A DNA stretch of 64,000 bases from Haliscomenobacter sp. (GTDB taxonomy: Bacteria; Bacteroidota; Bacteroidia; Chitinophagales; Saprospiraceae), in the NCBI GenBank assembly GCA_016713275.1, contig JADJPL010000003.1:496001-560000 (forward strand), written 5' to 3'. The position numbers were made by a program, and so were the translations under genes. Position 1 is the stretch's first letter. Every line of letters starts with the position of its first letter. Positions 34,756-42,919 of the stretch are shown here, one piece after another. A model generated the notes under the pieces. That model saw only the letters and a list, made by a program, of their open reading frames with translations. It ran no database searches and was not told where the DNA came from.

Positions 34756-35555
34756 ATGGCTGTAAAAAAATTCAATCCGATTACACCCGGTACGCGCTAT
34801 CGCGTGGGAAGTAGTTTTGCCGAGGTGACGACCGATACGCCGGAGAAGAGTTTGCTGGCGCCGCTGAAAAATCCGGTGGCCGAAATAACTCTGGCCGCCG
34901 CACGATGCGCCATATCGGTGGAGGGCATAAACGCCGCTACCGGATCATCGACTTCAAACGCGACCGGGATGGCGTTCCTGCGACGGTAAAAACGATTGAA
35001 TACGATCCCAACCGCACGGCCTATATCGCACTGGTAGAATATGCCGACGGGGAAAAGCGCTATATTCTTGCCCCCAACGGGTTAAAAGTAGGTGCTGAGA
35101 TTCTGTCTGGCGCGGGCGCTCCGCCGAATACCGGCAACGCCTTGCTACTCAAAGAAGTTCCTCTCGGTTCCTCTATCCATGCTATCGAAATGCGTCCTGG
35201 TCAAGGCGCTTCCCTGGCTCGCAGCGCCGGTACCTACGCTACCCTGATGGGTAGGGAGGATCGGTACGCGGTGATCAAATTACCCTCCGGCGAAGTCCGC
35301 CGCGTATTGCTCTCCTGCAAAGCGACGATGGGCGCGACCTCCAATGCCGACCACGCGCTTCAGGTATTTGGCAAAGCAGGCCGCAAACTCTGGATCCTCC
35401 GCCCCCCGCGCGTTCGTGGCGTCGCTATGAACCCAGTCGATCACCCCATGGGTGGTGGTGAAGGACGGGCCTCCCGAGGCCACCCGCGCTCTCGCACGGG
35501 CATCATGGCCAAAGGGCAAAAACCCGCAACCCAAGGAAGAATTCCAGTAAACTGA
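34756..35555 (+). CDS. rplB: Ribosomal protein L2, with an apparent one-base deletion
   Basis: L2 is a 23S rRNA-binding protein needed for subunit joining and peptidyl transfer. The N-terminal piece reads 'MAVKKFNPITPGTRYRVGSS' to 'LLAPLKN'; the rest, in another frame, begins 'MRHIGGGHKRRYRIIDF' and runs through 'YDPNRTAYIALVEYADGEKR' and the conserved 'MNPVDHPMGGGEGRASRG', with the catalytic-centre His. Adding one A to the five-A run at 34867-34871 restores 'LKKSGGRNNSGRRTMRH' and a 266-residue protein. The gene is essential and single here, so the shift is almost certainly a sequencing or assembly error and not a mutation. Confidence 0.95.
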
Positions 35556-35629
35556 TTATCACCAAACGCAAAAGTTAGAATCCGTAAATCTTCCGCAGGC
35601 TAACCCCTGCATGGTAAATAAGCGCTCAA

Positions 35630-35899
35630 ATGGCAAGATCAATTAAAAAAGGTCCTTACGTGTTCCACAAACTGATGGAAAAGGTGCTCAAATCAAAGGA
35701 GTCGAACCGGAAATCGGTCATCAAGACTTGGTCTCGCGCTTCAATGATTGTACCGGATATGGTAGGGGAAACCATCGCTGTGCACAATGGCAAAACGTTC
35801 GTTCCGGTTTTTGTTACCGAAAACATGGTTGGCCACAAACTCGGCGAATTCGCGCCTACCCGTAACTTTAGAGGACACGCAGGCAACCGGAAGAAATAA
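35630..35899 (+). CDS. rpsS: Ribosomal protein S19
   Basis: S19 is a 30S head protein contacting the A-site tRNA and bridge B1a. The 89 residues include 'MARSIKKGPYVFHKLMEKV', 'WSRASMIVPDMVGETIAVHN' and the C-terminal 'MVGHKLGEFAPTRNFRGHAG'. It follows rplB by 74 bp. Confidence 0.98.
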   Translation: MARSIKKGPYVFHKLMEKVLKSKESNRKSVIKTWSRASMIVPDMVGETIAVHNGKTFVPVFVTENMVGHKLGEFAPTRNFRGHAGNRKK

Positions 35900-35983
35900 T
35901 TTGCTTAACGTTTAGGAACGGCGCAGAAGCCCAGGCCAGATCCGGTTTCTGCGACTTTGACTGAACGGAAATTTTAAAGATTC

Positions 35984-36397
35984 ATGGAAGCAGTAGCAAA
36001 ACTCAAAAACGTCCCCATGTCGGCGCGCAAAATGCGTCTGGTGGTCGATACCATCCGGGGAAAAAGAGTGGACGAAGCCATCTCTATCCTCCGTTTCACC
36101 AAGAAGGAAGCGGCTACCTGGATGGAAAAACTGGTGCGCAGCGCCGTAGCCAACTGGGAAACTAAAGTCGGAGGCGGAGAAAGCGCCGATGATTACGACG
36201 TCTATATCAAAACGGCTTTCGTCGATGGCGGCGCCATCGTGCGCCGGTTCCGCCCTGCTCCGCATGGCCGTGCACACCGGATACGCAAGCGCTCCAACCA
36301 CGTAACCATCGTTGTGGCCAATCGCATTCCTATGGATACAGAAGGCATCGAAGACGCTGTTTCCGTGGAAGAATTGTCCGCAGACTCTCAAGATTAA
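35984..36397 (+). CDS. rplV: Ribosomal protein L22
   Basis: L22 sends a beta-hairpin into the exit tunnel near the macrolide site. The protein of 137 residues has 'NVPMSARKMRLVVDTIRGKR', a long helical body, and the hairpin region 'RRFRPAPHGRAHRIRKRSNH'. A short acidic tail of about 20 residues follows the core domain, longer than in E. coli. rpsC starts 30 bp downstream. Confidence 0.97.
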   Translation: MEAVAKLKNVPMSARKMRLVVDTIRGKRVDEAISILRFTKKEAATWMEKLVRSAVANWETKVGGGESADDYDVYIKTAFVDGGAIVRRFRPAPHGRAHRIRKRSNHVTIVVANRIPMDTEGIEDAVSVEELSADSQD

Positions 36398-36427
36398 CCA
36401 AGATAATCAACTCAATAGCTCATTGAT

Positions 36428-37240
36428 ATGGGTCAGAAAACAAATCCGATAGGCAATCGCTTAGGGATCATCCGCGGCTGGGAATCCAACTGGTTCGGAG
36501 GAAAGGAATACGCCCAAAAGGTGGTGGAAGATGAAAAGATCCGCAGCTATCTTATGGCGCGTATAGCAAAAGGCGGCATCGCCCGCATCTTCATCGAACG
36601 CAACCTGAAGCGGATCACGGTAACCATCCATACCTCCCGTCCGGGGATTATTATCGGAAAGGGTGGCCAGGAAGTGGATCGCATCCGGGAAGAATTGAAA
36701 AAACTGACGGGCAAGGACGTTCAGATCAACATCACCGAGATCCGGAAGCCGGAACTCGATGCAGCTATCGTCGCAGAATCCGTTGCCAAGCAGCTCGAAG
36801 CGCGTATCAACTATCGCCGGGCGATCAAAATGGCGATCCAGTCAACCATGCGCGCCGGAGCGGAAGGGATCAAAGTCCGTATCTCCGGCCGGTTGAACGG
36901 CGCGGAAATGGCCCGTACCGAAGAGTATAAGGAGGGCCGTACGCCCTTGCATACCTTCCGCGCCGATATCGATTATTCCATCAAAGAGGCTCAAACCGTT
37001 TATGGAAAAATCGGGATCAAGGTGTGGATCTGTAAAGGCGAAGTCTTGGGCAAGCGCGAACTGACCCCGATGGTCAGCAGCTCTACACCGAAGCGCGAAA
37101 CCGGCCGTCCCGGCGGAGACCGCAATGAACGCGGCGGCGGCGGCGATCGCGGCGGGCGCCAACGCAGAGGCCCCGGCGGCGGCGGCGGCAACGATCGCGG
37201 CGGGGACCGCGGAGGAAGAAGAAACGATCGCAGACGCTAG
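36428..37240 (+). CDS. rpsC: Ribosomal protein S3 with a Gly/Arg-rich C-terminal tail
   Basis: S3 forms part of the mRNA entry tunnel and has helicase activity with S4 and S5. The 270-residue protein has an N-terminal segment 'MGQKTNPIGNRLGIIRGWES', a type II KH domain with 'RPGIIIGKGGQEVDRI', and the C-terminal S3 domain through 'YGKIGIKVWICKGEVLGKRE'. From about residue 222 an extension of ~48 residues is made almost wholly of Gly, Arg, Asp and Asn with RGG-like repeats ('GGDRGGRQRRGPGGGGG'). Standard S3 ends shortly after the KVWI strand. A 96-bp gap with a promoter-like word follows. Confidence 0.97.
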   Translation: MGQKTNPIGNRLGIIRGWESNWFGGKEYAQKVVEDEKIRSYLMARIAKGGIARIFIERNLKRITVTIHTSRPGIIIGKGGQEVDRIREELKKLTGKDVQINITEIRKPELDAAIVAESVAKQLEARINYRRAIKMAIQSTMRAGAEGIKVRISGRLNGAEMARTEEYKEGRTPLHTFRADIDYSIKEAQTVYGKIGIKVWICKGEVLGKRELTPMVSSSTPKRETGRPGGDRNERGGGGDRGGRQRRGPGGGGGNDRGGDRGGRRNDRRR

Positions 37241-37260
37241 TTTTTTAGTTGAAAATACGT

Positions 37261-37268
37261 TACCTTTG
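37261..37268 (+). promoter_or_regulatory. Candidate internal promoter between rpsC and rplP
   Basis: TACCTTTG matches the -7 consensus, followed by 68 bp to the rplP start. TTGA lies 8 bp upstream only, so the -33 box is weak. Confidence 0.35.
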
Positions 37269-37336
37269 CCAGGCTTTTTTGAAAAGCATCTGCGGAGCCT
37301 CTAATATTCTGAAATTCTGCAAAATACGATATAAAA

Positions 37337-37756
37337 ATGTTACAGCCTAAAAGAACCAAATACCGCAAACAGCATAAAGGTCGCATCAAAGGCATAGCAT
37401 ACAAAGGCGGAACGATTGCGTTTGGGAGTTTCGGTTTGAAAGCAACCACCGGCGGGCGTTTAACCAACCGACAGATTGAGTCGGCGCGTATTGCCATGAC
37501 CCGTCATATGAAACGGGAAGGAAAGGTCTGGATTCGCATTTTCCCCGACAAACCCATCACCAAAAAGCCTCAGGAAGTGCGGATGGGTAAAGGGAAAGGC
37601 GCCGTCGACCATTGGGTAGCCCAGGTACAACCCGGCCGGATTATGTTCGAGATCGATGGGGTGCCTTATGAAACTGCCCAGGAAGCCCTGCGCTTGGCTG
37701 CTCAAAAGCTGCCTTTGCTGACCAAAGTGGTCCTGAGACCGGATTACGTGGCGTAA
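37337..37756 (+). CDS. rplP: Ribosomal protein L16
   Basis: L16 is a late-assembly 50S protein near the A site. The 139 residues start 'MLQPKRTKYRKQHKGR' and include 'FGSFGLKATTGGRLTNRQIE', 'RMGKGKGAVDHWVAQVQPGR' and 'ALRLAAQKLPLLTKVV'. Length is typical. The gaps before (96 bp) and after (98 bp) are wider than most in the cluster. Confidence 0.98.
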   Translation: MLQPKRTKYRKQHKGRIKGIAYKGGTIAFGSFGLKATTGGRLTNRQIESARIAMTRHMKREGKVWIRIFPDKPITKKPQEVRMGKGKGAVDHWVAQVQPGRIMFEIDGVPYETAQEALRLAAQKLPLLTKVVLRPDYVA

Positions 37757-37854
37757 CGATTTATGTAAACTATTGAAATTCCGGACATTAGATCTCTTTT
37801 GAGGTCCCAATCCGGGGTTGACGTTTCTATACCATCATCGTTAATCTTAATGCA

Positions 37855-38118
37855 ATGTCTAGTAAGAAATTCGAAGAACTTCAAAACTACTCTTTGGAGG
37901 ATCTGACTGCCGAGATCGAACAGACCGAGGCTAGTTACCAGAAACTGAGGTTCGACCATGCAATCAAAGGATTGGAAGATCCGATGCGGCTCAGAGAGGT
38001 TCGGCGCGATATCGCCCGGCTCAGAACCGAGCAGCGCCGCCGCGAATTGGGGGGGCTGTCGGCAGAAGAGCTGGCAAATCGCAGCAAACTGCGCAAAAGA
38101 AGAAGTAACCGCAAATAA
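37855..38118 (+). CDS. rpmC: Ribosomal protein L29, long form
   Basis: L29 lies beside the exit tunnel and helps bind trigger factor and SRP. The core is the two-helix hairpin 'LQNYSLEDLTAEIEQTEASY' and 'LREVRRDIARLRTEQRRREL'. At 87 residues it is about 20 longer than the usual 60-68, because a tail from about residue 65 ('GGLSAEELANRSKLRKRRSN') ends in a basic patch. The position between L16 and S17 confirms the call. Confidence 0.95.
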   Translation: MSSKKFEELQNYSLEDLTAEIEQTEASYQKLRFDHAIKGLEDPMRLREVRRDIARLRTEQRRRELGGLSAEELANRSKLRKRRSNRK

Positions 38119-38180
38119 GTTTATCAAGCAAGCAATAGCCTCTCCCGTTGGGAGCCGCAATAGCCTTCAAAGCAGATATC

Positions 38181-38435
38181 ATGGAAAGAAATCTTAGAAA
38201 AACAAGGGTCGGGGTGGTCTCCAGCAATAAAATGGAAAAGACGATTTCCGTATCAGTGGAGCGTAAGCTGATGCACCCAATTTACGGAAAGTTCGTAAAA
38301 AAGACCAAAAAGTTCATGGCCCACGATGACAGTAACGCCTGTCAAATAGGCGATGTGGTGCGCATCATGGAAACCCGCCCGCTCAGCAAAAACAAACGCT
38401 GGCGTTTGGTTGAAATTATCGAAAAGGCAAAATAA
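38181..38435 (+). CDS. rpsQ: Ribosomal protein S17
   Basis: S17 is an OB-fold 16S rRNA-binding protein. The ATG at 38181 gives 84 residues starting 'MERNLRKTRVGVVSSNKMEK', with 'HPIYGKFVKKTKKFMAHD' and 'GDVVRIMETRPLSKNKRWRL' as in homologues. An in-frame ATG at 38148 would add 11 unlikely residues. rplN follows after 66 bp. Confidence 0.97.
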   Translation: MERNLRKTRVGVVSSNKMEKTISVSVERKLMHPIYGKFVKKTKKFMAHDDSNACQIGDVVRIMETRPLSKNKRWRLVEIIEKAK

Positions 38436-38501
38436 TTCTCGGATTTACGATGTGCTCCCCTGCCTGGCAGGGAAGAGTTTATCCGCTAAAACCAAAACGT
38501 C

Positions 38502-38867
38502 ATGATTCAACAGGAAAGTAGGCTCAAAGTAGCAGATAATAGCGGCGCCAAAGAGGTTCTCTGCATCCGGGTTCTCGGCGGATCGCACCGCCGGTATGCG
38601 TCCATCGGCGACAAAATCGTCGTCGCAGTTAAAGACGCTTCCCCGGGAGGGATCAAAAAAGGCACCGTCTCCAAAGCAGTAGTCGTACGTACTAAAAAGG
38701 AAATCCGCCGCAAAGACGGGTCCTATATCCGCTTCGACGACAACGCCTGCGTACTTTTAAATGCGCAAGACGAACCAAGAGGTACTCGTATTTTTGGACC
38801 GGTTGCCCGCGAACTCCGCGAAAGAGACTATATGCGTATCGTCTCCCTGGCGCCTGAAGTGATTTAA
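38502..38867 (+). CDS. rplN: Ribosomal protein L14
   Basis: L14 contributes to bridge B5 and B8 and binds the silencing factor RsfS. The 121 residues begin 'MIQQESRLKVADNSGAKEV' and contain 'ASIGDKIVVAVKDASPGG', 'VVVRTKKEIRRKDGSYIRFD' and the C-terminal 'GTRIFGPVARELRERDYMRI'. Length is standard. The first residues set the start at 38502. Confidence 0.98.
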   Translation: MIQQESRLKVADNSGAKEVLCIRVLGGSHRRYASIGDKIVVAVKDASPGGIKKGTVSKAVVVRTKKEIRRKDGSYIRFDDNACVLLNAQDEPRGTRIFGPVARELRERDYMRIVSLAPEVI

Positions 38868-38919
38868 TCCATGTTTCATCGGACTATGCCCCGTGGGGCT
38901 GTCCTCCAAGATTTTAACC

Positions 38920-39288
38920 ATGGCTGTTAAGAAGAAAATAAGCAATAATATCGCCAAGCGGTTCACCCCCAAGCTCAAGATTAAAAAGGGCGACAAGGTG
39001 GTCGTGATCGCCGGCGCTTATAAAGACCGCTCCCGGGTACGGGAAGTGAAGGAGGTTTATCCGGACTTAAACCGCGCCCTTGTGGACCAGGTCAATATGG
39101 TCAAAAAACACAAGAAACCTACCCAGGACGATCCAGGGGGTATTGTGGAGCAAGCCGCCCCAATCCATATCTCCAACCTCATGCTCGTCGATCCGAAAAC
39201 CGGCGAACCTACCCGGGTTGGGCGCAAGGAAGGCGAAAATGGGAAATTGGTGCGCTATTCTAAAAAATCAGGCGAAATTATTAAGTGA
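38920..39288 (+). CDS. rplX: Ribosomal protein L24
   Basis: L24 starts 50S assembly and sits at the tunnel exit. The 122-residue protein has the KOW motif 'KIKKGDKVVVIAGAYKDR' and 'VNMVKKHKKPTQDDPGGIVE'. The ATG at 38920 is preferred over an in-frame upstream ATG at 38893, since 'MAVKKKISNNIAKRF' fits the family. Its stop codon overlaps the rplE start by one base (TGATG), implying translational coupling. Confidence 0.97.
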   Translation: MAVKKKISNNIAKRFTPKLKIKKGDKVVVIAGAYKDRSRVREVKEVYPDLNRALVDQVNMVKKHKKPTQDDPGGIVEQAAPIHISNLMLVDPKTGEPTRVGRKEGENGKLVRYSKKSGEIIK

Positions 39289-39845
39289 TGAGTTACGTTC
39301 CTAGACTTAAGAAAAAATACCTGGAGGAAGTGGTTCCCGCTTTGATGGAACAATTCCAGTACAAGTCCATCATGCAGGTTCCCCGCGTGGTGAAGGTCAG
39401 CCTGAACCAAGGCGTCGGCGTGGCTACCCAGGATAAGAAACTGGTCGATGTCGCGGTGGAAGAGATCTCCATTATCACAGGGCAGAAAGCAGTGGCTACG
39501 AAGGCCCGCAAGTCCGTGTCCAACTTCAAACTCCGGGAACACATGCCGATCGGGGCTCGGGTGACCCTGCGCAACGAGCGGATGTACGAATTCCTCGACC
39601 GCTTTATCCACGTGGCGCTCCCCCGGGTGCGCGACTTTCGCGGGATTAACGACAAGAGCTTCGACGGCCGCGGCAACTATTCGGTAGGCATTACGGAAAA
39701 TATCATTTTCCCGGAAATCGATATCGATAAGGTAAGCCGCATCACCGGAATGGACGTTACCATCGTGACGACCGCCAAAACGGATGCTGAGGCTTTGGCG
39801 CTGCTCAAGGGGTTGGGCCTTCCATTCAAAAACCAGAAAAACTAA
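39288..39845 (+). CDS. rplE: Ribosomal protein L5
   Basis: L5 binds 5S rRNA and contacts P-site tRNA. The 185 residues include 'YKSIMQVPRVVKVSLNQGVG', 'ITGQKAVATKARKSVSNFKL', 'GARVTLRNERMYEFLDRF' and 'DRGNYSVGITENIIFPEID'-like sequence near 39680. The ATG at 39288 overlaps the L24 stop; a GTG one codon earlier is possible. rpsN begins 9 bp after it. Confidence 0.97.
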   Translation: MSYVPRLKKKYLEEVVPALMEQFQYKSIMQVPRVVKVSLNQGVGVATQDKKLVDVAVEEISIITGQKAVATKARKSVSNFKLREHMPIGARVTLRNERMYEFLDRFIHVALPRVRDFRGINDKSFDGRGNYSVGITENIIFPEIDIDKVSRITGMDVTIVTTAKTDAEALALLKGLGLPFKNQKN

Positions 39846-39854
39846 CGCTAGATC

Positions 39855-40124
39855 ATGGCTAAGAAATCGTTGATCGCTCGGGAAAGGAAAAGAGCCCGCT
39901 TGGTGGCCAAGTACGCCGATGTGCGCAAACAACTCAAAGAAGAAGGGAAGTACGACGAACTCGACAAGCTTCCCCGCAACTCCAACCCGATCCGCCTGCA
40001 TAACCGCTGTCAGCTCACCGGACGTCCGAAAGGCTACATGCGCTTCTTCGGCCTTTGCCGGGTCAAGTTCCGCGAAATGGCCCTGGACGGCAAAATCCCC
40101 GGAGTGACTAAATCCAGCTGGTAA
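39855..40124 (+). CDS. rpsN: Ribosomal protein S14, zinc-free long form
   Basis: S14 is a 30S head protein. This is the 89-residue form without the C-x-x-C zinc ribbon; instead it has the long N-terminal helix 'RERKRARLVAKYADVRKQL' and the conserved end 'CQLTGRPKGYMRFFGLCRVK'. It is 9 bp downstream of rplE and 64 bp before rpsH. Confidence 0.97.
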   Translation: MAKKSLIARERKRARLVAKYADVRKQLKEEGKYDELDKLPRNSNPIRLHNRCQLTGRPKGYMRFFGLCRVKFREMALDGKIPGVTKSSW

Positions 40125-40188
40125 TATTTTTTTCACGGCCCGATAGGTTCCTCACATTGGAAAACCATCAGGCGCAACTTCGACCATA

Positions 40189-40599
40189 ATGGCAGTTACT
40201 GATCCAATCGCAGATTATTTAACGCGCATCCGCAACGCGCAGCAGGCAGGCCACCGCATCGTGGATATTCCTGCGTCGAAACTCAAAAAGTCCATCACCG
40301 AGATCCTCTACGATCAGGGGTATATCCTCAAATACAAGGTGGAGGAAAAGGCCGGAAAAGGTGGGCAGGACGTGATTCGCATCGCGCTCAAATACGATCT
40401 GGTGACCCGCAAACCGGTGATCCGCGAACTGGGACGCATCAGCACCCCCGGGTTGCGAAAATATGCCAGGTCCTCGGAACTACCGCGAATTATTAATGGT
40501 TTAGGTATTGCGATTGTTTCTACGTCGCAGGGAGTGATGACCGACAAAAAAGCCCGAGAACTCCATGTCGGAGGCGAAGTGCTTTGCTACGTTTATTAA
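40189..40599 (+). CDS. rpsH: Ribosomal protein S8
   Basis: S8 binds the 16S central domain and in E. coli represses the spc operon. The 136-residue protein has 'DPIADYLTRIRNAQQAGHR' at the N-terminus, 'RKPVIRELGRISTPGLRKYA' in the middle, and the strongly conserved C-terminal 'GLGIAIVSTSQGVMTDKKAR' and 'GGEVLCYVY'. Confidence 0.98.
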   Translation: MAVTDPIADYLTRIRNAQQAGHRIVDIPASKLKKSITEILYDQGYILKYKVEEKAGKGGQDVIRIALKYDLVTRKPVIRELGRISTPGLRKYARSSELPRIINGLGIAIVSTSQGVMTDKKARELHVGGEVLCYVY

Positions 40600-40628
40600 T
40601 CCCTTAACCGATCCAAAATTGCGAAATC

Positions 40629-41192
40629 ATGTCTAGAATTGGAAAAGCTCCGATAGCACTGCCCAAGGGCGTTGAGATCAATGTAAGCAAGGGCAACCTG
40701 GTGACGGTGAAAGGCCCAAAAGGCGAGCTGAAGCAGCAAGTCGACCCCGATCTCTCCATTGAAATGGATAACGGCGAACTGCTCGTCAAGCGCCCTACCG
40801 ACCAAAAGCGGCACCGCGCTATGCACGGCCTCTATCGCTCCTTGCTGAACAATATGGTGGAAGGCGTAAGCAATGGGTTCCAGGCGAAAATGGAACTGGT
40901 CGGCGTGGGTTACCGCGCCGCTGCAACCGGACAGTTGCTGGAACTTACGCTCGGCTACTCGCACCCCATCATCTTCATTCTTCCGAAGGAAGTCAAGGTG
41001 GAAGCCAAACAGGACAAAGGGGCGAACCCGATGATCCTCCTGGAATGCAACGACAAGCAACTCCTGGGCGCTGTAGCGGCCAAGATCCGCTCCTTCCGTA
41101 AGCCCGAACCTTACAAAGGAAAAGGGATCCGTTTTGCGGGCGAAGCAATCCGCCGGAAAGTGGGCAAAACAGGCGGGAAAGGCAAGAAGTAA
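40629..41192 (+). CDS. rplF: Ribosomal protein L6
   Basis: L6 lies near the factor-binding site of the 50S subunit. The 187 residues contain two L6 folds: 'SRIGKAPIALPKGVEINVS' and 'RAMHGLYRSLLNNMVEGVSN' in the first, and 'RSFRKPEPYKGKGIRF' with 'AIRRKVGKTGGKGKK' in the second. It starts 29 bp after rpsH; a 95-bp gap precedes rplR. Confidence 0.98.
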   Translation: MSRIGKAPIALPKGVEINVSKGNLVTVKGPKGELKQQVDPDLSIEMDNGELLVKRPTDQKRHRAMHGLYRSLLNNMVEGVSNGFQAKMELVGVGYRAAATGQLLELTLGYSHPIIFILPKEVKVEAKQDKGANPMILLECNDKQLLGAVAAKIRSFRKPEPYKGKGIRFAGEAIRRKVGKTGGKGKK

Positions 41193-41287
41193 ACGCCCGG
41201 CTGTTCGGGTATTTGATACGAATTTGGTTTCAAACGGGCTTTGGGTTTGGCGCCTGCGCTCTACACTAAAGCCGCAAGCTTAACATA

Positions 41288-41641
41288 ATGAAACTCACAA
41301 AAGAAAACAAACGAAAGCGGATTCATTTCCGCATCCGGAAAAAAGTAAGAGGCAGCGCTGCTCGCCCGCGTCTGAATATTTTCCGCAGCAACCGGTTCAT
41401 TTACGCGCAGGTCATCGATGATCTGGCTGGAAATACGCTCGCTGCCGCTTCTTCCCTCGAAGGCGATGTGCCTAAAAACATCCCCAAGACGGAACAGGCG
41501 AAAATTGTTGGGCAACGCCTCGCCGAACGGTGCCGCGAAGCGCAAGTGACTACCGTGCTGTTCGACCGCGGAGGATACCTGTATCACGGCCGGGTCAAAG
41601 CCTTGGCCGACGGCGCCCGGGAAGGGGGGCTTAATTTCTAA
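41288..41641 (+). CDS. rplR: Ribosomal protein L18
   Basis: L18 carries 5S rRNA into the 50S subunit together with L5. The 117-residue protein has the basic N-terminus 'NKRKRIHFRIRKKVRGSAAR', 'RPRLNIFRSNRFIYAQVIDD', and the C-terminal 'VLFDRGGYLYHGRVKALADG'. rpsE starts 21 bp later. Confidence 0.98.
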   Translation: MKLTKENKRKRIHFRIRKKVRGSAARPRLNIFRSNRFIYAQVIDDLAGNTLAAASSLEGDVPKNIPKTEQAKIVGQRLAERCREAQVTTVLFDRGGYLYHGRVKALADGAREGGLNF

Positions 41642-41662
41642 TTCAATCAAGCGGATCATAAA

Positions 41663-42181
41663 ATGGATAAGAGAAGTGCAAACCGGGTAAGACCTGCCGA
41701 AACCGAACTCAAAGAGAAGCTGGTTCAGCTCAATCGGGTAGCCAAAGTAACCAAAGGCGGCCGCACGTTTAGCTTCGCGGCTATTGTAGTGGTTGGCGAC
41801 GGCAATGGCACCGTAGGCCATGGGTTGGGTAAAGCCCGCGACGTGTCCGAAGCGATCGCCAAAGCCATCGACGACGCCAAGAAAAACCTCGTCAAGGTGC
41901 CAATTTATAGAGGAACGATCCCTCACGCCATCAAAGCGAAATTCAAATCGGGCAACGTCCTGATTAAACCGGCTTCGGATGGTACCGGCGTAATCGCAGG
42001 CGGCGCCATGCGCGCCGTGCTGGAAATCGCCGGAGTACACAACGTTTTGGCCAAGTCCCAGGGGTCTTCCAACCCCCACAACGTGGTTAAAGCAACCATT
42101 TACGCGCTTTCGCTGCTCCGCGAACCTGGAGAGGTTTCCCGCCAGCGCAACGTGCCCATGGAAAAACTGTTTAACGGCTGA
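41663..42181 (+). CDS. rpsE: Ribosomal protein S5
   Basis: S5 is at the mRNA entry site and takes part in decoding fidelity. The 172 residues have 'ELKEKLVQLNRVAKVTKGGR', the double-stranded RNA-binding-like 'FSFAAIVVVGDGNGTVGHGL', and the C-terminal 'GSSNPHNVVKATIYALSLLR'. Position between L18 and L30 is standard. Confidence 0.98.
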   Translation: MDKRSANRVRPAETELKEKLVQLNRVAKVTKGGRTFSFAAIVVVGDGNGTVGHGLGKARDVSEAIAKAIDDAKKNLVKVPIYRGTIPHAIKAKFKSGNVLIKPASDGTGVIAGGAMRAVLEIAGVHNVLAKSQGSSNPHNVVKATIYALSLLREPGEVSRQRNVPMEKLFNG

Positions 42182-42228
42182 TTTCAGAGCGCCGTATTAA
42201 TTGTTAACCTTCAAAGAGGAAACAGACA

Positions 42229-42414
42229 ATGGCTAAGGTGAAAATTACCCAGGTCCGGAGCATTATCGACCGGCCAAAACGCCAGAAAGACACGATCAAA
42301 GCTTTGGGCCTTCGCCGGATCAGCCACTCCGTGGTTAAAGAGGTGACGCCCCAGATCAAAGGAATGATCGCTAAAGTCAATCATCTGATCAGCGTGGAAG
42401 AGGTCGCCGAATAA
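42229..42414 (+). CDS. rpmD: Ribosomal protein L30
   Basis: A small 61-residue 50S protein with 'KVKITQVRSIIDRPKRQKDT' at the N-terminus and 'ALGLRRISHSVVKEVTPQIK' following, matching the L30 ferredoxin-like fold. It lies between rpsE (47 bp) and rplO (49 bp). Confidence 0.97.
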   Translation: MAKVKITQVRSIIDRPKRQKDTIKALGLRRISHSVVKEVTPQIKGMIAKVNHLISVEEVAE

Positions 42415-42463
42415 GGGCCGCCCTCGCCAAAACGTTTTTCGTTCATCAGGAAAAAGAAAATCA

Positions 42464-42910
42464 ATGGAACTGCATAATCTTAAACCTGCAGCCGGCGCCG
42501 TAAAGAAATCGAAGCGAATTGCACGCGGACAAGGCTCCGGCCATGGAGGTACCGCTACGCGCGGACATAAAGGGGACAAGGCCAGGGCCGGCCATAAGCT
42601 CAAGCGCCACTTCGAAGGAGGCCAAATGCCGCTTCAGATGCGGTTGCCGAAAATAGGCTTCAAGAGTTTGAACAAAATCCACTACGTGCCGCTTAATCTG
42701 GAACAACTTCAATTCATCGCCGACAAGTTCCAGCTTGATACGATTGACTTGGCGGTTCTGCGGGATAAAGGTTACATCCGGCGCACGGACAAAGTTAAAG
42801 TCCTTGGCCGCGGCGAGTTGACGTCCAAACTCAACGTTAGCGTGCATGGCATTTCGGCTTCCGCTAAAGAAGTCATTGAAAAACTGGGGGGTACTGTTCA
42901 ACTCGTTTAA
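42464..42910 (+). CDS. rplO: Ribosomal protein L15
   Basis: L15 is a late-assembly 50S protein. The 148-residue protein has the Gly-rich extended N-terminus 'ARGQGSGHGGTATRGHKGDK', 'FEGGQMPLQMRLPKIGFKS' and a C-terminal globular part ending 'KEVIEKLGGTVQLV'. secY begins 9 bp downstream, so they are surely co-transcribed. Confidence 0.98.
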   Translation: MELHNLKPAAGAVKKSKRIARGQGSGHGGTATRGHKGDKARAGHKLKRHFEGGQMPLQMRLPKIGFKSLNKIHYVPLNLEQLQFIADKFQLDTIDLAVLRDKGYIRRTDKVKVLGRGELTSKLNVSVHGISASAKEVIEKLGGTVQLV

Positions 42911-42919
42911 TCCAGGATC

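Noticed and set aside
34867..34871. Programmed frameshift in rplB
   Set aside because: The site is a plain five-A run without a slippery heptamer or known regulation in this gene, and homologues are not frameshifted; an error is the simpler explanation.
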